Positions 49,539-60,473 of a DNA stretch of 64,000 nt are shown in pieces. The position numbers and the translations under genes were made by a program. The DNA comes from Halomonas sp. MCCC 1A13316 (GTDB taxonomy: Bacteria; Pseudomonadota; Gammaproteobacteria; Pseudomonadales; Halomonadaceae): positions 2,852,001-2,916,000 of the forward strand of contig NZ_CP053382.1 of the NCBI RefSeq assembly GCF_014931605.1, read 5' to 3'. Under the pieces are notes generated by a model. That model was not told where the DNA came from, searched no databases, and saw only the letters and a program-made list of their open reading frames with translations. How positions within the stretch are numbered: the first letter of the stretch is position 1; the number at the start of each line of letters is the position of its first letter.

Positions 49539-50960
49539 ATGGCCATGAAAGCATCCTTGCAATTGCGCGTCGGCACCCAGCTGACCATGACTCCCCAACT
49601 GCAGCAGGCCATTGCCCTGCTGCAGCTCTCGACCCTCGATCTTCGCCAGGAGATCCAGCAGGCGCTGGAATCCAACCCTATGCTGGAGCTCGACGACGGC
49701 TTCGGCGAGCAGGCCGCCAGCGAAATCCAGAGCGATGATTGGGCCGACGAGATACCCAGTGAGCTTTCCACCGACAGCGACTGGACGGATACCTATCCCG
49801 ACCATGGTACGAGCTCAGGCAGCGCCACCGGCGAAGGCCCGGATTTCGAGCGCCAGGCCTCGGCGCAGACGCTGACCGGCCATCTGATCTGGCAACTGGC
49901 GATGACCGACTTGAGCGACCGTCAGCGTCAGATTGCCGAAAGCCTGATCGATGCCGTCGACGGCACGGGTTACCTGGCCCAGCCCCTCGAAGAGATTCGC
50001 GACGGCCTGCGCCGGCAAGGACTAGAAGGCTTGCCCACACGGGAAGTCGAGCAGGTCTTGCTGCGTCTGCAGCAGTTCGAGCCGACCGGCGTGTTCGCTC
50101 GCGACCTGCGCGAGTGCCTGATGCTACAGCTGGCTGCGCTGCCTGACGATACACCGCTGCTGCCCCAGACTCGTCGGCTGGTGCGCCAGTTTCTCGAGGC
50201 ACTGGCCGCTGATGATCGTCGCCTGCTCAAGCGTCGTCTGGGTCTGGACGACAAATCGCTGGACGAGGTCATTGCCCTGGTTCGCTCGCTCGATCCGCGT
50301 CCCGGCAGCGCCTATGCCGATGTCGGCAGCAGCTACGTCACGCCGGACCTGGTCGCTTACCACGATGAATCCGGCTGGCGCGTGGAACTCAATGCCGAGG
50401 CCCTGCCCCGGCTACGCCTCCAGCCCGACTACGTGGCGCTGGTGCGCCGTGCCGACAAGAGTCAGGACAACCAATTTCTCAAGGATCACCTGCAGGAAGC
50501 CCGCTGGCTGATGAAAAGCCTCGCCAGCCGCAACGACACCCTGCTGCGGGTTGGGCGCGAGATCATGGCCCGCCAGATCGACTTTCTCGAACACGGCGAG
50601 GAGGGAATGAAACCACTGGTGCTGGCCGACATTGCCCAGGCGGTGGAGATGCACGAATCGACCATTTCGCGGGTGACGACACAGAAGTTCATCCATACGC
50701 CCCGCGGCGTTTTCGAACTGAAGTACTTCTTCTCCAGTCATGTCGGCGGCAACGGTGACGGCGACGTCCACTCGAGCACGGCGATCCGCGCCCGTATCCG
50801 CAAGCTGATCGCCGAAGAGACGCCGCGCAAGCCGCTCTCCGACAGCCGCTTGGTCGACCTGCTGGCCGCGGATGGCATTCAAGTCGCCCGCCGCACGGTT
50901 GCCAAGTACCGTGAAGCTCTGGGAATTCCTTCCTCGAGCGAGCGCAAGCGTTTTCGCTGA
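49539..50960 (+). CDS. rpoN: RNA polymerase sigma-54 factor
   Basis: RpoN directs RNA polymerase to -24/-12 promoters, which need ATP-driven enhancer-binding activators. The 473-residue protein has the glutamine-rich N-terminal region I (MTPQLQQAIALLQLSTLDL) that contacts activators, an acidic region II to about residue 120, the core-binding domain, the helix-turn-helix with DIAQAVEMHESTISRV, and the RpoN box ARRTVAKYRE at residues 450-459. All regions are intact. ATGs at 49539 and 49545 are both possible; neither has a strong ribosome site. Possible sigma-54 promoter elements lie just upstream. Confidence 0.97.
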   Translation: MAMKASLQLRVGTQLTMTPQLQQAIALLQLSTLDLRQEIQQALESNPMLELDDGFGEQAASEIQSDDWADEIPSELSTDSDWTDTYPDHGTSSGSATGEGPDFERQASAQTLTGHLIWQLAMTDLSDRQRQIAESLIDAVDGTGYLAQPLEEIRDGLRRQGLEGLPTREVEQVLLRLQQFEPTGVFARDLRECLMLQLAALPDDTPLLPQTRRLVRQFLEALAADDRRLLKRRLGLDDKSLDEVIALVRSLDPRPGSAYADVGSSYVTPDLVAYHDESGWRVELNAEALPRLRLQPDYVALVRRADKSQDNQFLKDHLQEARWLMKSLASRNDTLLRVGREIMARQIDFLEHGEEGMKPLVLADIAQAVEMHESTISRVTTQKFIHTPRGVFELKYFFSSHVGGNGDGDVHSSTAIRARIRKLIAEETPRKPLSDSRLVDLLAADGIQVARRTVAKYREALGIPSSSERKRFR

Positions 50961-51029
50961 TGCCTCGAATCAACCTTGATCCCCGACAATCCCGCCGCTC
51001 GAGGGGGTATGCAGGGCAGTAAAAAGGGT

Positions 51030-51035
51030 TACAAT
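51030..51035 (+). promoter_or_regulatory. Candidate hpf -10 element
   Basis: TACAAT, 34 bases before the hpf ATG in the 108-base rpoN-hpf gap. The -35 region is weak, so hpf may also be read from rpoN. Confidence 0.35.
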
Positions 51036-51068
51036 CGAGCTACCACCCGAAGGACGAAGGAGCTTGTC

Positions 51069-51377
51069 ATGCAAGTCAACATCACCGGCCATCATGTTGA
51101 GCTGACCGATTCACTGCGTGACTATGTGAGCGAGAAGCTGAGCCGCGTCCAGCGACACTATGACAACATTACCAATGTGCAAGTCACGCTCTCGATCGAG
51201 AAGGAGCGTCAGCAGGCCGCCTGCACGCTGCATGCCGCCGGCGCCGATCTGCATGCCGAAGCTTCCGATCAGGACATGTACGCCGCAATTGATGCGCTGA
51301 CCGACAAGCTCGATCGTCAACTGGTTAAACACAAGGAAAAGGCCCAGGCTCGCGCCCAGGGCGCCGGCATTCGCTGA
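51069..51377 (+). CDS. hpf: Ribosome hibernation promoting factor (short HPF)
   Basis: HPF binds the 30S decoding centre in stationary phase and helps form inactive 100S ribosomes. The 102-residue protein is the short type. It shows MQVNITGHHVELTDSLRDYV, VQVTLSIEKERQQAACTLHA and DMYAAIDALTDKLDRQLVKHK. The ATG at 51069 has AAGGAG nine bases upstream; the frame open to 50976 is not supported. It is in the conserved rpoN-hpf-ptsN order. Confidence 0.96.
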   Translation: MQVNITGHHVELTDSLRDYVSEKLSRVQRHYDNITNVQVTLSIEKERQQAACTLHAAGADLHAEASDQDMYAAIDALTDKLDRQLVKHKEKAQARAQGAGIR

Positions 51378-51383
51378 GTTGCC

Positions 51384-51854
51384 ATGACACTGGAAACCAT
51401 CCTGCCTCCGGAACGCGCTCTGTTCGACGTTCCCGGGGGCAGCAAGAAGAGGGTGCTGGAGTTCTTCAGCACCTTCATTGCGCAGAATACTCCGAGCCTC
51501 GACAGTCAGGAGGTCTTCGGCAGACTCGTCGGTCGTGAGAGGTTGGGCAGTACCGGCATCGGCAATGGTGTGGCCATTCCCCATGCCCGTAGCCCGCACT
51601 GTCATAACCCCGTAGCGACCTTTCTCAAACTTGCCGAACCCATCGACTTCGACGCCATCGACGGCGAGCCGGTCGATCTGGTGTTCGTGCTTTTGGTACC
51701 GGAAGAAGCCGACGATACGCATCTGTCGCTGCTGAGCCAGGTGGCTAGCGTCATGAACGACGCCGAGACGCGGGCGCGACTGCGCAAATGCGCAAGCCAG
51801 CGCGAGCTCCATGAGCGTCTCATCGAAGCGATTCGACGACAGTCCTCGGCCTGA
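51384..51854 (+). CDS. ptsN: Nitrogen PTS enzyme IIA (EIIA-Ntr)
   Basis: PtsN is the phosphate acceptor of the nitrogen phosphotransferase system, which controls potassium transport, sigma-54-linked genes and other targets without moving sugar. The 156-residue protein has the EIIA mannitol-type fold with the phosphorylated His67 in GVAIPHARSP, and IDGEPVDLVFVLLVPEE. It starts six bases after hpf. Its upstream phosphodonors are PtsP (not in this window) and PtsO (52821-53090). Confidence 0.95.
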   Translation: MTLETILPPERALFDVPGGSKKRVLEFFSTFIAQNTPSLDSQEVFGRLVGRERLGSTGIGNGVAIPHARSPHCHNPVATFLKLAEPIDFDAIDGEPVDLVFVLLVPEEADDTHLSLLSQVASVMNDAETRARLRKCASQRELHERLIEAIRRQSSA

Positions 51855-51897
51855 CACTCACCTCGCCGTTCGGCCAGCCCTGATCAGGAGAACTCTC

Positions 51898-52818
51898 ATG
51901 CAGCTTGTGATCATCAGCGGCCGCTCCGGCTCTGGAAAATCGATCGCGCTGCAAGCGCTCGAGGATATCGGCTACTACGCCATCGACAACCTGCCGGCGA
52001 TGCTGCTCGGGTCCTTGGTTGATGAGCTACGCAACTCGCCCACCATCCAGACCTCGATCGCCGTCAGTATCGACGCGCGCAACCTGCCCCATGCCCTGGA
52101 GCGCTTCCCACGCCTGTTGGAAGAGCTGCGTATCAAGCAGGTCGACTGTCAGGTCATCTACCTGACCACCGATGCACGCATCTTGCTCGAACGCTACTCC
52201 GCTACCCGGCGTCGCCATCCCCTGACCCGTGGCCGGGACATGACCCTGGGCGAAGCCATCGAGTCGGAAGACGTGACGCTGAGTGACATTCGCAACCTGG
52301 CGGACCTGATCATCGACACCTCACGGCTGTCGGTACATGACCTGCGCGGGCGAATCACCGAACAGGTGGCCAGTCATCGCGCGGACCAACTTACCCTGAC
52401 CGTGGAGTCGTTCGGCTTCAAGGGTGGCGTACCCCTCGACGCCGATATCGTCTTCGACGCACGCTGTCTGCCCAACCCCTACTGGGACCCACGCCTGCGC
52501 TCGGCTACCGGCCGAGAACCTAGCATTGTGGCATTCCTTGAACAGTACCCATTGGTACAGCAGATGCTCGACGATATCGTCGCCTGGGTAGAACGCTGGC
52601 TTCCCGCCTACCGCGATACACACCGCAGCTATCTGACCGTTGCCATCGGTTGCACCGGTGGCCAGCACCGCTCGGTGTACCTGGCCGAGCGCCTCGCCAA
52701 ACATCTGGCCCGGCAACAGCCCGACGTGCGCCTGCGCCATCGAGAGCTAGGCATCCACACACCGGTCACCTCCGCCCGTGACGTGACCGAAGAGACGCCC
52801 GAACGCAAGGAAACCTGA
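51898..52818 (+). CDS. rapZ: RNase adapter protein RapZ
   Basis: RapZ is a nucleotide-binding protein; in E. coli it senses glucosamine 6-phosphate and guides RNase E to the GlmZ small RNA. The 306-residue protein has Walker A GRSGSGKSIA, then LEDIGYYAIDNLP, LLERYSATRRRHPL, FGFKGGVPLDADIVFDARCLPNP (in part) and the C-terminal TVAIGCTGGQHRSVYLAERL. CAGGAG precedes the ATG at 51898. The longer frame to 51811 overlaps ptsN. Confidence 0.95.
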   Translation: MQLVIISGRSGSGKSIALQALEDIGYYAIDNLPAMLLGSLVDELRNSPTIQTSIAVSIDARNLPHALERFPRLLEELRIKQVDCQVIYLTTDARILLERYSATRRRHPLTRGRDMTLGEAIESEDVTLSDIRNLADLIIDTSRLSVHDLRGRITEQVASHRADQLTLTVESFGFKGGVPLDADIVFDARCLPNPYWDPRLRSATGREPSIVAFLEQYPLVQQMLDDIVAWVERWLPAYRDTHRSYLTVAIGCTGGQHRSVYLAERLAKHLARQQPDVRLRHRELGIHTPVTSARDVTEETPERKET

Positions 52819-52820
52819 GC

Positions 52821-53090
52821 GTGCCCTGCCGCAAGCTGACCCTGACCAACAAACGCGGCCTTCACGCCCGAGCTGCCACCAAGCTGGTGCAGTGCTGCCA
52901 GCCTTTTCACGCGCGCGTGTTCGTCAGCCGAGGGCAGCAGCAGGCCGATGCCAGCAACATCATGGCGCTACTGATGCTGGGCGCCCCCTGCGGCACCGAA
53001 CTCGATGTCAGCGCCGAAGGGGAGGATGCCGAGGCGGTGCTGGAGGCCATCGAGGCACTATTCGAGGCCCGCTTCGAAGAGGATACCTAG
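52821..53090 (+). CDS. ptsO: Nitrogen PTS phosphocarrier protein NPr
   Basis: PtsO (NPr) carries phosphate from PtsP to PtsN. The 89-residue HPr-like protein has the phosphorylated His15 in NKRGLHARAATKLVQ and NIMALLMLGAPCGTELDV, where HPr has its regulatory Ser region. The start is a GTG two bases after the rapZ stop with AAGGAA upstream. It ends the rpoN-hpf-ptsN-rapZ-ptsO run, with no clear terminator in the 59 bases before convergent pmbA. Confidence 0.95.
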   Translation: MPCRKLTLTNKRGLHARAATKLVQCCQPFHARVFVSRGQQQADASNIMALLMLGAPCGTELDVSAEGEDAEAVLEAIEALFEARFEEDT

Positions 53091-53149
53091 GGGAATGGCT
53101 GCGCTCGTCCCCGACAACTTGATGGAAAGGCGTAAAGCGTCCATTCAGC

Positions 53150-54490
53150 TCATGAGCCGGCTACGGTCATCTCGTCGACAAGCCAGCTGCCGGTGTGAAT
53201 GCTGCCGCGGGTATCGATATCGCTGCCCACGGCCAACAGCCCCTTGAACATCGCCTCCAGATTGCCGGCAATGGTGAACTCCTCCACCGGGTACTGAATC
53301 TCGCCGTTCTCGACCCAGAAGCCGGCCGCACCGCGTGAGTAGTCGCCGGTCACGCCATTGACACCCTGTCCCATCAGCTCGGTGACCAGTAAGCCGCGCC
53401 CCATGCGCGCGAGCAGTTCCTCGCGTGAGTCGAGCGGTGCCGTGATGCGCAGATTGCGTGCACCGCCGGCGTTAGCGGTGGTCTGCATGCCAAGGCGCCG
53501 CGCGCTGTAGGCCGACAGCATATAACTCGCCAGCCGCCCCCCCTCGATGTAGACGTTGTCGCGGGTCTGCACGCCATCGTTATCGAATGGCGAACTGGCC
53601 ATGGCTCCTCGCTCCATGGGGCGCTCGCCGAGAGTGAACCAGCCAGGAAACAGCGGCTCACCCAGTCGATCGCAGAGGAACGAGGCCTGGCGATAGAGCG
53701 AGCCGCCGGCGATGGCACTCATCAGGTGGCCGACGAGGCCGCTGGCCACGGTGGCGTCGAACAGCACCGGCAAGCGACCGGTGGCGGGCCGTCGAGCTCC
53801 CAGCCGGCTCAGGGTGCGTTGGGCGGCGCTCCTGCCCACCGCATCGGCGTTCAGCAGGTCCTGCGGGTTGCGCGCGCTGGTATAATCATAATCGCGCTGC
53901 ATGCCGCCCTCGTCCTCGGCGATCAACATGCAGGAGAGCGAGTGGCGGCTGCCACGCTGACTGCCCAGAAAACCATGGCTGTTGGCGTAGACTCGCACTC
54001 CCTCACCGCTGGAGAGCGAAGCTCCTTCCGACTGGCGGATACCGGGCTCACTGCGACCGGCCGCTTCGCAAGCCAGCGCCAATTCGATAGCCTGCTCGGT
54101 GGAAAGCGGCCAGGGATGATGCACGTCGAGATCAGGCAGGTCGGTGGCCATCAGCTCGGGATCGGCCAAGCCGGCGGCGGGATCTTCACCGGTATAGAGC
54201 GCGATGGCCATGGCCTTCTCCACGACCTCACGGATCGAAGCCTCACCGGCATCGGTGGAAGAAGCGCTGCCCTTGTGACCACGCAGGTAGACCGTCACGG
54301 CGATCCCCTGGTCACGGGAGAGTTCGACGGATTCCACCTCGCCCTCACGCACGCTGATACCGGTTCCCTGGTCGACGCTGGCCCCCACCTCACAGGCGTC
54401 GGCCCCCAAGTGTTTCGCCAGGGCCAGCGCCTGCTCGGCCCGCGATTCAAGCAGTGCCTGCTGGGCGGCGGCATCGAAAGCCTTGCTCAT
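53150..54490 (-). CDS. pmbA: Metalloprotease PmbA (TldE)
   Basis: PmbA (TldE) forms a heterodimer with TldD that degrades unfolded peptides and matures some ribosomally made peptides. The 446-residue protein is the non-catalytic partner: it lacks the HExxxH motif. Visible features are GISVREGEVESVELSRDQG, RPATGRLPVLFDATVASGLVGHL (in part), and NVYIEGGRLASYMLSAY. I used the ATG at 54490, which follows AAGGAGA; the GTG at 54505 lies upstream of that site. tldD is two genes away. Confidence 0.95.
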   Translation of the reverse strand: MSKAFDAAAQQALLESRAEQALALAKHLGADACEVGASVDQGTGISVREGEVESVELSRDQGIAVTVYLRGHKGSASSTDAGEASIREVVEKAMAIALYTGEDPAAGLADPELMATDLPDLDVHHPWPLSTEQAIELALACEAAGRSEPGIRQSEGASLSSGEGVRVYANSHGFLGSQRGSRHSLSCMLIAEDEGGMQRDYDYTSARNPQDLLNADAVGRSAAQRTLSRLGARRPATGRLPVLFDATVASGLVGHLMSAIAGGSLYRQASFLCDRLGEPLFPGWFTLGERPMERGAMASSPFDNDGVQTRDNVYIEGGRLASYMLSAYSARRLGMQTTANAGGARNLRITAPLDSREELLARMGRGLLVTELMGQGVNGVTGDYSRGAAGFWVENGEIQYPVEEFTIAGNLEAMFKGLLAVGSDIDTRGSIHTGSWLVDEMTVAGS

Positions 54491-54558
54491 GTGTCTCTCC
54501 TTCACTGACCGACCGCGCCGGCCTCCAACATGTCATTTCCCGTCGCCCGGCGACGGAC

Positions 54559-54567
54559 TGATATACT
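54559..54567 (+). promoter_or_regulatory. Candidate extended -10 promoter of darP
   Basis: TGATATACT is a TGn extended -10 with five of six matches to TATAAT, 67 bases before the darP start, in the 144-base gap between pmbA and darP. No good -35 is present, as is common for extended -10 promoters. Confidence 0.5.
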
Positions 54568-54634
54568 GCTGTCATTCGAGCCTGATCGCTTCACTGGCCA
54601 GGATGACTCTGACCTCTCATCACTTGGACGCGGC

Positions 54635-55141
54635 ATGACCCAGGATACTCCCTCTTCCTTCGACGAACGGCCCAGCAAGTCCCAGCTCAAGCGTGAAATG
54701 CATGCGCTGCAGGCACTGGGCGAACAGATCATCGCCATGACGCCTACCGAGCGGGCACGCTTCCCGCTGTCGGAAGACTTGCTCGCAGCCGTCGAGGAAA
54801 CCTCCCGCATCCGCTCCCACGAAGGGCGCCGGCGCCATATGCAGTATGTCGGCAAACTGATGCGGCGCGAGGACCTCGAAGCGATTCAGGCCGTATTCGA
54901 CGAAGTCGAGCAGGAAAATCGCCATCGCGACCTCGCCTTTCATCGCCTCGAGAAGTGGCGCGATCGCCTGATCGAAGATGGCGACGGCGCCGTCGAGGCC
55001 TTCATCGAGGAGCATCCCGATGTCGATCGCCAGGCGCTGCGTCAGTTGATCCGCAACGCCAAGAGCGAGCGCGAACGCGGCAAACCCCCGGCCAATGCGC
55101 GCAAACTGTTCAAGCTGATCCGCGATACGGCGGGGCTGTAA
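54635..55141 (+). CDS. darP: Ribosome biogenesis factor DarP (YjgA)
   Basis: DarP (YjgA, DUF615) binds late 50S precursors and helps mature the peptidyl transferase centre. The 168-residue protein has PSKSQLKREMHALQALGEQI, HEGRRRHMQYVGKLMR, and RQLIRNAKSERERGKPPANARKLFKLIR, quoted in part. It is strongly charged and helical. I chose the ATG at 54635, just before the conserved part; the frame is open to an ATG at 54530, which overlaps the promoter-like sequence. The pmbA-darP divergent pair is common in gammaproteobacteria. Confidence 0.93.
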   Translation: MTQDTPSSFDERPSKSQLKREMHALQALGEQIIAMTPTERARFPLSEDLLAAVEETSRIRSHEGRRRHMQYVGKLMRREDLEAIQAVFDEVEQENRHRDLAFHRLEKWRDRLIEDGDGAVEAFIEEHPDVDRQALRQLIRNAKSERERGKPPANARKLFKLIRDTAGL

Positions 55142-55184
55142 GACTCCCGCCGCTCGTGGCTGAACCGGCGGCAGGCACGTTCGT

Positions 55185-56639
55185 TCACGACGCAGTGCCG
55201 CCGACAGTGAGCTCATCCAGCTTGAGCGTCGGCTGGCCCACGCCCACGGGAACGCCCTGCCCCTCCTTGCCGCAAACGCCGATACCGGTGTCGAGCTCCA
55301 GGTCGTGACCGATCATCGACACCCGGCCCATCGCCTCCGGCCCGTTGCCGATCAGGGTCGCCCCCTTGACCGGCGCGGTGATCTTGCCGTCCTCGATCAG
55401 GTAGGCTTCGCTTGCCGAGAACACGAACTTGCCCGAGGTGATATCCACCTGGCCACCGCCGAAACTGACCGCGTAGATGCCTCGCTTGACGCTGGCGAGG
55501 ATGTCCGCCGGATCGTCCTGGCCGGCCAGCATGTAAGTGTTGGTCATGCGCGGCATCGGCATATGTGCGAACGACTCGCGCCGGGCGTTGCCGGTGGGCT
55601 GCATGCCCATCATCCGGGCGTTGAGCTTGTCCTGCATGTAGCCGGTGAGAATGCCATCCTCGATCAGCGGCGTGTACTGGCCCGGCGTGCCTTCGTCATC
55701 CACACTCATGGAACCGCGCCGATCGGCCAGGGTGGCATCGTCCACCACGGTCACGCCAGGCGCGGCCACCCGCTGCCCCATGCGTCCGGCGAAGGCCGAA
55801 CTGCCCTTGCGGTTGAAATCGCCTTCAAGGCCATGTCCCACCGCCTCGTGCAGCAGGATGCCGGGCCAGCCTGGCCCGAGCACCACCGGCATCTGGCCGG
55901 CCGGGGCGTCGACGGCGTCCAGGTTGACCAAGGCCTGGCGCACGGCTTCCTTGGCAAAACGCTCGGCGACGTTGTCGTCGCGCAGACGTGCCATGGCATA
56001 GCGCCCGCCGCCACCGGCACTGCCGCGCTCTCGTCGGCCGTTCTTCACCGCGATAACGCTGACGTTGAAGCGAACCAACGGACGGATGTCGGCCGCCAGG
56101 GTGCCGTCGCTGGCGCGCACCAGAACGACTTCGTGCACGCCGGTCAGAGATGCGCTAACCTGGCTGATGCTCGGATCGGCGGCCCGTGCCACGCGGTCGG
56201 CCTGCTTGAGCAGGGCGATCTTGTCCTCGGCAGAAAGGCCCGAAAGAGGATCGATCGAGGCATAGCGCGGCGCAGCGTGACTCACGACCCGCGAGCCGAC
56301 CGGCAGGGTGGCACCGCTACGCACGATGCCCGAAGCCGTGCGTCCCGTCTCGGCCAAGGCGTCGAGGGTAATCTGGTTGGAATAAGCGAAGCCGGTCTTT
56401 TCGCCCGCCATGGCACGCACGCCGACGCCACCGTCGATATTGTAGCCGGCCTCCTTGACTTCGCCGTCCTCAAGTACCCAGCTCTCGTGCCAGCTCCTCT
56501 GGAAATAGAGATCGGCGTAATCGACGCCGGGCGCCAGCACGTGGCCGAGGCCTGCATCGAGTGCCTCGATATCCAGCCCGCCCGGGTGCAACAGGATTTC
56601 GGCGGCAGTATCGAGCAAAAGAGTTGAAGATGTCGTCAT
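55185..56639 (-). CDS. tldD: Metalloprotease TldD
   Basis: TldD is the zinc-bearing catalytic subunit of the TldD/E protease. The 484-residue protein has the metal site HEAVGH (His264, Glu265, His269) in [15 protein letters not shown] and a further conserved C-terminal segment [20 protein letters not shown] followed by [20 protein letters not shown], each part of the family signature. The ATG at 56639 overlaps the yhdP stop (ATGA). The frame open to 56675 lies within yhdP. It is convergent with darP across 43 bases. Confidence 0.96.
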   Translation of the reverse strand: MTTSSTLLLDTAAEILLHPGGLDIEALDAGLGHVLAPGVDYADLYFQRSWHESWVLEDGEVKEAGYNIDGGVGVRAMAGEKTGFAYSNQITLDALAETGRTASGIVRSGATLPVGSRVVSHAAPRYASIDPLSGLSAEDKIALLKQADRVARAADPSISQVSASLTGVHEVVLVRASDGTLAADIRPLVRFNVSVIAVKNGRRERGSAGGGGRYAMARLRDDNVAERFAKEAVRQALVNLDAVDAPAGQMPVVLGPGWPGILLHEAVGHGLEGDFNRKGSSAFAGRMGQRVAAPGVTVVDDATLADRRGSMSVDDEGTPGQYTPLIEDGILTGYMQDKLNARMMGMQPTGNARRESFAHMPMPRMTNTYMLAGQDDPADILASVKRGIYAVSFGGGQVDITSGKFVFSASEAYLIEDGKITAPVKGATLIGNGPEAMGRVSMIGHDLELDTGIGVCGKEGQGVPVGVGQPTLKLDELTVGGTAS

Positions 56640-59600
56640 TCGGCGGTTTCCAGTGTGATGTCCGGCGAGATCCACGGACCCCGCACGCGATAATGAATTC
56701 GAGTGACCTTGTCGATGGCCCTGCCGAAGAGACGGTCGGCAATGAACAGTGCACCACCCACCACGGGCGCCCCGGCGATTACCGCGGCCAACGGCAGGCT
56801 GCTGCTGACGGGCACCGTGACCCCCAGGCGCTGATCCAGTTCCCGCCGGACGAGGTCGACAGTGCCGTCCAATGTGAAAGAAGTAGCCGGGCCGTCTATC
56901 GTTACCGGGCCATTGGTCTCGAGTACGCCCTCATAAAGGGTAGCAGCCCCACTCACTCGATCGAAAGCCGTGCCCTGGCCGGTCACGTCGGAAAAATCCA
57001 TGCGCAGGCGGCGTACCAGGTTATCGACGTTGAGCAGACCCACCAACCGCGCCGTAGGCGATTCGAGGTTGGCAAAGCGGCCATCGCGCAGCTCGACCTC
57101 GATGCTACCGCGCGAGCGCGCCAGGGCGAATTGCCAGGGCGCCCCCGGCCAGGCCAACTGACTGCGAACACGCGTCTCGCTGCTGCGGATCGAGACCGGC
57201 TGGCCGAGTCGTTCCAGCGCAGTGCCCAGATCGCGCCCATCGAGATCGACCCGCGAGCGGGTCAGGCTGTCGCCGGCACCGGCCGACTCCCAGACGATCT
57301 CCCCTCGCGCCGAGACCTGCCCCAAGGTCAGCCCCAGAGGGGCCACCCGTAGCTGCTGAGGCCCACCTTCCCAGTGCGCGGTCAGCGGGCCGATCTGACG
57401 CCCCTGGTAGAGGATGTCGGCGATTCGCAGTCGCCCATCTGGCAGCTCGGTTAGCCAGTCGGGCAGCGGCGCCGGATCGGGTGGCACATCGAGCTCTTCG
57501 AGCAGATTGCCGGCGCCTTCCACCTGGGCCGGCAGCAGGCCATCGAGGGTCAGGCGCTCCAGCGCTATATCCAGCGGATCGGCGAGGGAAGGACGGTAAT
57601 CGAGCCCCCCTTCGAGCAAATCGCCCTGCAGCCCCACGCGCCAACCGCCACCGGCGTGCGGACGCGCCTCGGCGGACATACCTCCCAAGCAGCTTTCAGG
57701 ACCAGCGAGACAAGCGGTTTCCACCCGCAACAGGCGTAATAAAGCAGGTCTCTCAATGGACCCCGACGTCCCTCCATCGAGCAGCGGCGCCAACGCCTCA
57801 CCCCACGCCACCAGATCGAGCCGAGGATGATAGAGCGTTGCTGACCATCCCTCCTCCTCAGGCCACTCGGGAGAGTCGGGCGAGCGCCCCAACCACACTT
57901 GACCCTGGCCCAGGTTCGACCACGGCAGGCCTCGCCAGCGCAGACGTGCATCCCCGTCCAGCTCGGCCTCGACCTGCCGCTGGTCGAGATCTGCCGTCAG
58001 CCACAGCGGTCGTGCCTCTCCCTCTGCCTTGCCCAGCGGCTCAGGCAGCTCGACGGTCACGCCCTGCAGGTTGCTGTCGAAACGAAAGGTATTGCCCGCC
58101 TCATCGAGCGAGAACCGGCCCTGCCAAGGCAGGCGCCCCGAGACTTTGGAACCGAGATCGGCGATCTCGAAATGCTGCAGTATGTTCGCGATCTCGGTAG
58201 CGCCGTCGAGTTCAATGTATCCAGCGAGAGTGTCGATATCGGCATTGATCGGCCCGCCGAACAGGCGTGCCTCCAGTTGACCCTCAAGCCCACCCTCATC
58301 ATCGCGCTGCCGCCACGCAAGCGGGCCGCGAACGTTCACGATAGGCACTTCCAGCGGCAGGTAGGCAAGCTGCTCCATGGCCACCTCGGTGTCGAGATCG
58401 AGTCGAAAGTCCTCCTCTTCGCCGAGCTTCGTTGCCAGCTCGATCCGGCCGCCGGCTCCGCCCTCTCCGCGCCAGTCCTCGACCTGCTCCATGCCGTCGA
58501 CGGGTAGCGCCCGCAGGTAGCGGCGCAGCGCAGCGCCATCGGCAGCCAGGTCTCCGGTCACGCGAAGCACGTCATTCTCGATGACGACCTGCCCATTGCT
58601 GCCCTCGACGCCCAGGCTCTCGGCACGGCGCACCTCGGCATCCAGAGTACCGATGCCCGCCCTCAGGCGTCCCTCGATCGACTCGATTACCGGCCACTGC
58701 GGATCGAAAGGCAGTCGACCGTCCTCGATTGCCAGATCGAGCTGCAATCGAGGCCCGAGGCCACTGCCGCCACGCCGCAGCGGCAGGTGTAGCTTGAGAT
58801 CGCCAGATGGCACACGCCCAGCTACCCCCCCGGCCAGCCAGGCATAAAGCTCTTCTCCTATCACGTCGCCGGGCAACCAATCCACCAGCGGCCGTTCCAA
58901 GGCATCGACGTTGCGGAAGTTCAGGTCGAGCCCCAGGCCACCATGCACATCGCCGCCAAGCGCCAGGCCGAAACTTCCCGCCACCTCGGCGCCTTGCCAA
59001 CCCGCCCTGAGCTGGCGCCCGCTGACGAAAGTACGCGGCCCTTCATAGGTCCAGCGCACCTCACCGCTGGCATGCGAGAGTGCCATCGGGGCCTCGTAGA
59101 GCTGCGGTATCTTGAACGTCGGCTCACCCACGCCAACGAATTCGACACGCCCCGAAAAGTCCTGTGCCTCGACCCAGGCATCCAGCGGGCCACCTCCCGG
59201 CACTTCTTCCCAAGGATCCACCTCGACCTGGTGCACGGCAGCCTGTGCGATCCAATGTCCATTGCGCCGCCCGACTCCGAGCCCAGACACCAGGCCGCGG
59301 GGATCGAGGGCATCGATGGTTCGAACCAGGCTCTCGGGAAGCAGGATGCGCTCGCGCCAGGCGGCAAGGGAAGCCAGCTCGAAGCGGCTGGTCGTCAGCC
59401 ACCAGCCTTCCCCATCGCTGCGAATATGCCAGAAATGTGGCAATGCCGGCTCCTTTTCCTCCTCGAGCTCGCGCGGCTCAGCCCAGTCGGCGGCCGAGGC
59501 ATCACCCTGCAGCCAGGCTTCCCATCCTTGATCGCTACGCAGCCACTGGCCACGTGCCTTGAACGGTTCCAGCACGATCGGCGCATCGTCACGACGCAGC

Positions 59601-60466
59601 GCCAGCCGAGGCACGTCGACATCGATCCGCGCATCGGCCAGCTCACCGCGATGCCAGCGCCCCCAGAGGGTGACGTCACCGCTGGCATCCTCCAGGCGCA
59701 GGGGGTCGTCGGGGGTGAAGACCTCGACCAGATCGATCAGCGTACCGAGCTTCATTTCGGCCTGAAGCGCGGCGCTGAAGTCACGCAAACCGGCAGGGCC
59801 CGGCAAGACCTCCAGGACGGCCTGCAGCGTAGCCTCTTCCTGCCCCTCCAGGTGAACCTCACCCTCCAGGTGCGCTCGCCGTTCGTCACCGGTGAGCAAC
59901 AAACGCGTTGCCAGCATGTCGACCCGGCGTTTGCGGCCGTGCAGTATCAGCCGAACGTTTTCTACCCAGGCACGCTGCTGCAGCAGCATTCCGACCCAGG
60001 AATCGAGCTGTTCGAGATTGAACTCGCCTTCCAACAGTGCGGGGGGAATCCTGGCCGGGTCCGGCCAGTGCCAGCCGCCCTGTTCATCCTGATAGAGGTG
60101 AAGCGTGAGCCCCGTCAGGCGCGCATCCTCGACTACCGGCACTCCGCTAAGCAGGCTTGCCGCGCTATCCAGACGCAAGCGAGCATGCTCGACCTCGAGC
60201 AGTGGCAAGCCGGCATCTCCTTCGCGGGTAGTAATGGTAAGACCGCCGCCCTCCACGATCGGATCGAGCCGGGCCAGCCTGGCATCGAACTCATCCAGCC
60301 GTACTGCCGCCCCCGAGCGCGCCTCGAGCAGACGCTCGACGCGAGGAGCCAACTGGTCGACCTGAGTCAGAGCCAGGCGCAGCGCCAGCAGCAGCACGGC
60401 CACCAGCGCCAGCGTTACGGCCAGCAGGGTGAGGACCCAGCGTCCTACCTGACGAAAAGGATGCAT
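56636..60466 (-). CDS. yhdP: AsmA-family giant envelope protein YhdP
   Basis: YhdP is a very large periplasm-spanning protein of the AsmA/TamB/VPS13-like group thought to move phospholipids to the outer membrane. The 1276-residue protein has one N-terminal membrane helix ([23 protein letters not shown], quoted in part, about residues 12-34) and then a long beta-rich chain. The C-terminal region contains [33 protein letters not shown] and [14 protein letters not shown], which mark the YhdP/AsmA-like C-terminal domain. Length fits the family (about 1270). It lies between rng and tldD as in E. coli. Confidence 0.94.
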   Translation of the reverse strand: MHPFRQVGRWVLTLLAVTLALVAVLLLALRLALTQVDQLAPRVERLLEARSGAAVRLDEFDARLARLDPIVEGGGLTITTREGDAGLPLLEVEHARLRLDSAASLLSGVPVVEDARLTGLTLHLYQDEQGGWHWPDPARIPPALLEGEFNLEQLDSWVGMLLQQRAWVENVRLILHGRKRRVDMLATRLLLTGDERRAHLEGEVHLEGQEEATLQAVLEVLPGPAGLRDFSAALQAEMKLGTLIDLVEVFTPDDPLRLEDASGDVTLWGRWHRGELADARIDVDVPRLALRRDDAPIVLEPFKARGQWLRSDQGWEAWLQGDASAADWAEPRELEEEKEPALPHFWHIRSDGEGWWLTTSRFELASLAAWRERILLPESLVRTIDALDPRGLVSGLGVGRRNGHWIAQAAVHQVEVDPWEEVPGGGPLDAWVEAQDFSGRVEFVGVGEPTFKIPQLYEAPMALSHASGEVRWTYEGPRTFVSGRQLRAGWQGAEVAGSFGLALGGDVHGGLGLDLNFRNVDALERPLVDWLPGDVIGEELYAWLAGGVAGRVPSGDLKLHLPLRRGGSGLGPRLQLDLAIEDGRLPFDPQWPVIESIEGRLRAGIGTLDAEVRRAESLGVEGSNGQVVIENDVLRVTGDLAADGAALRRYLRALPVDGMEQVEDWRGEGGAGGRIELATKLGEEEDFRLDLDTEVAMEQLAYLPLEVPIVNVRGPLAWRQRDDEGGLEGQLEARLFGGPINADIDTLAGYIELDGATEIANILQHFEIADLGSKVSGRLPWQGRFSLDEAGNTFRFDSNLQGVTVELPEPLGKAEGEARPLWLTADLDQRQVEAELDGDARLRWRGLPWSNLGQGQVWLGRSPDSPEWPEEEGWSATLYHPRLDLVAWGEALAPLLDGGTSGSIERPALLRLLRVETACLAGPESCLGGMSAEARPHAGGGWRVGLQGDLLEGGLDYRPSLADPLDIALERLTLDGLLPAQVEGAGNLLEELDVPPDPAPLPDWLTELPDGRLRIADILYQGRQIGPLTAHWEGGPQQLRVAPLGLTLGQVSARGEIVWESAGAGDSLTRSRVDLDGRDLGTALERLGQPVSIRSSETRVRSQLAWPGAPWQFALARSRGSIEVELRDGRFANLESPTARLVGLLNVDNLVRRLRMDFSDVTGQGTAFDRVSGAATLYEGVLETNGPVTIDGPATSFTLDGTVDLVRRELDQRLGVTVPVSSSLPLAAVIAGAPVVGGALFIADRLFGRAIDKVTRIHYRVRGPWISPDITLETAE

Positions 60467-60473
60467 CGGCCAC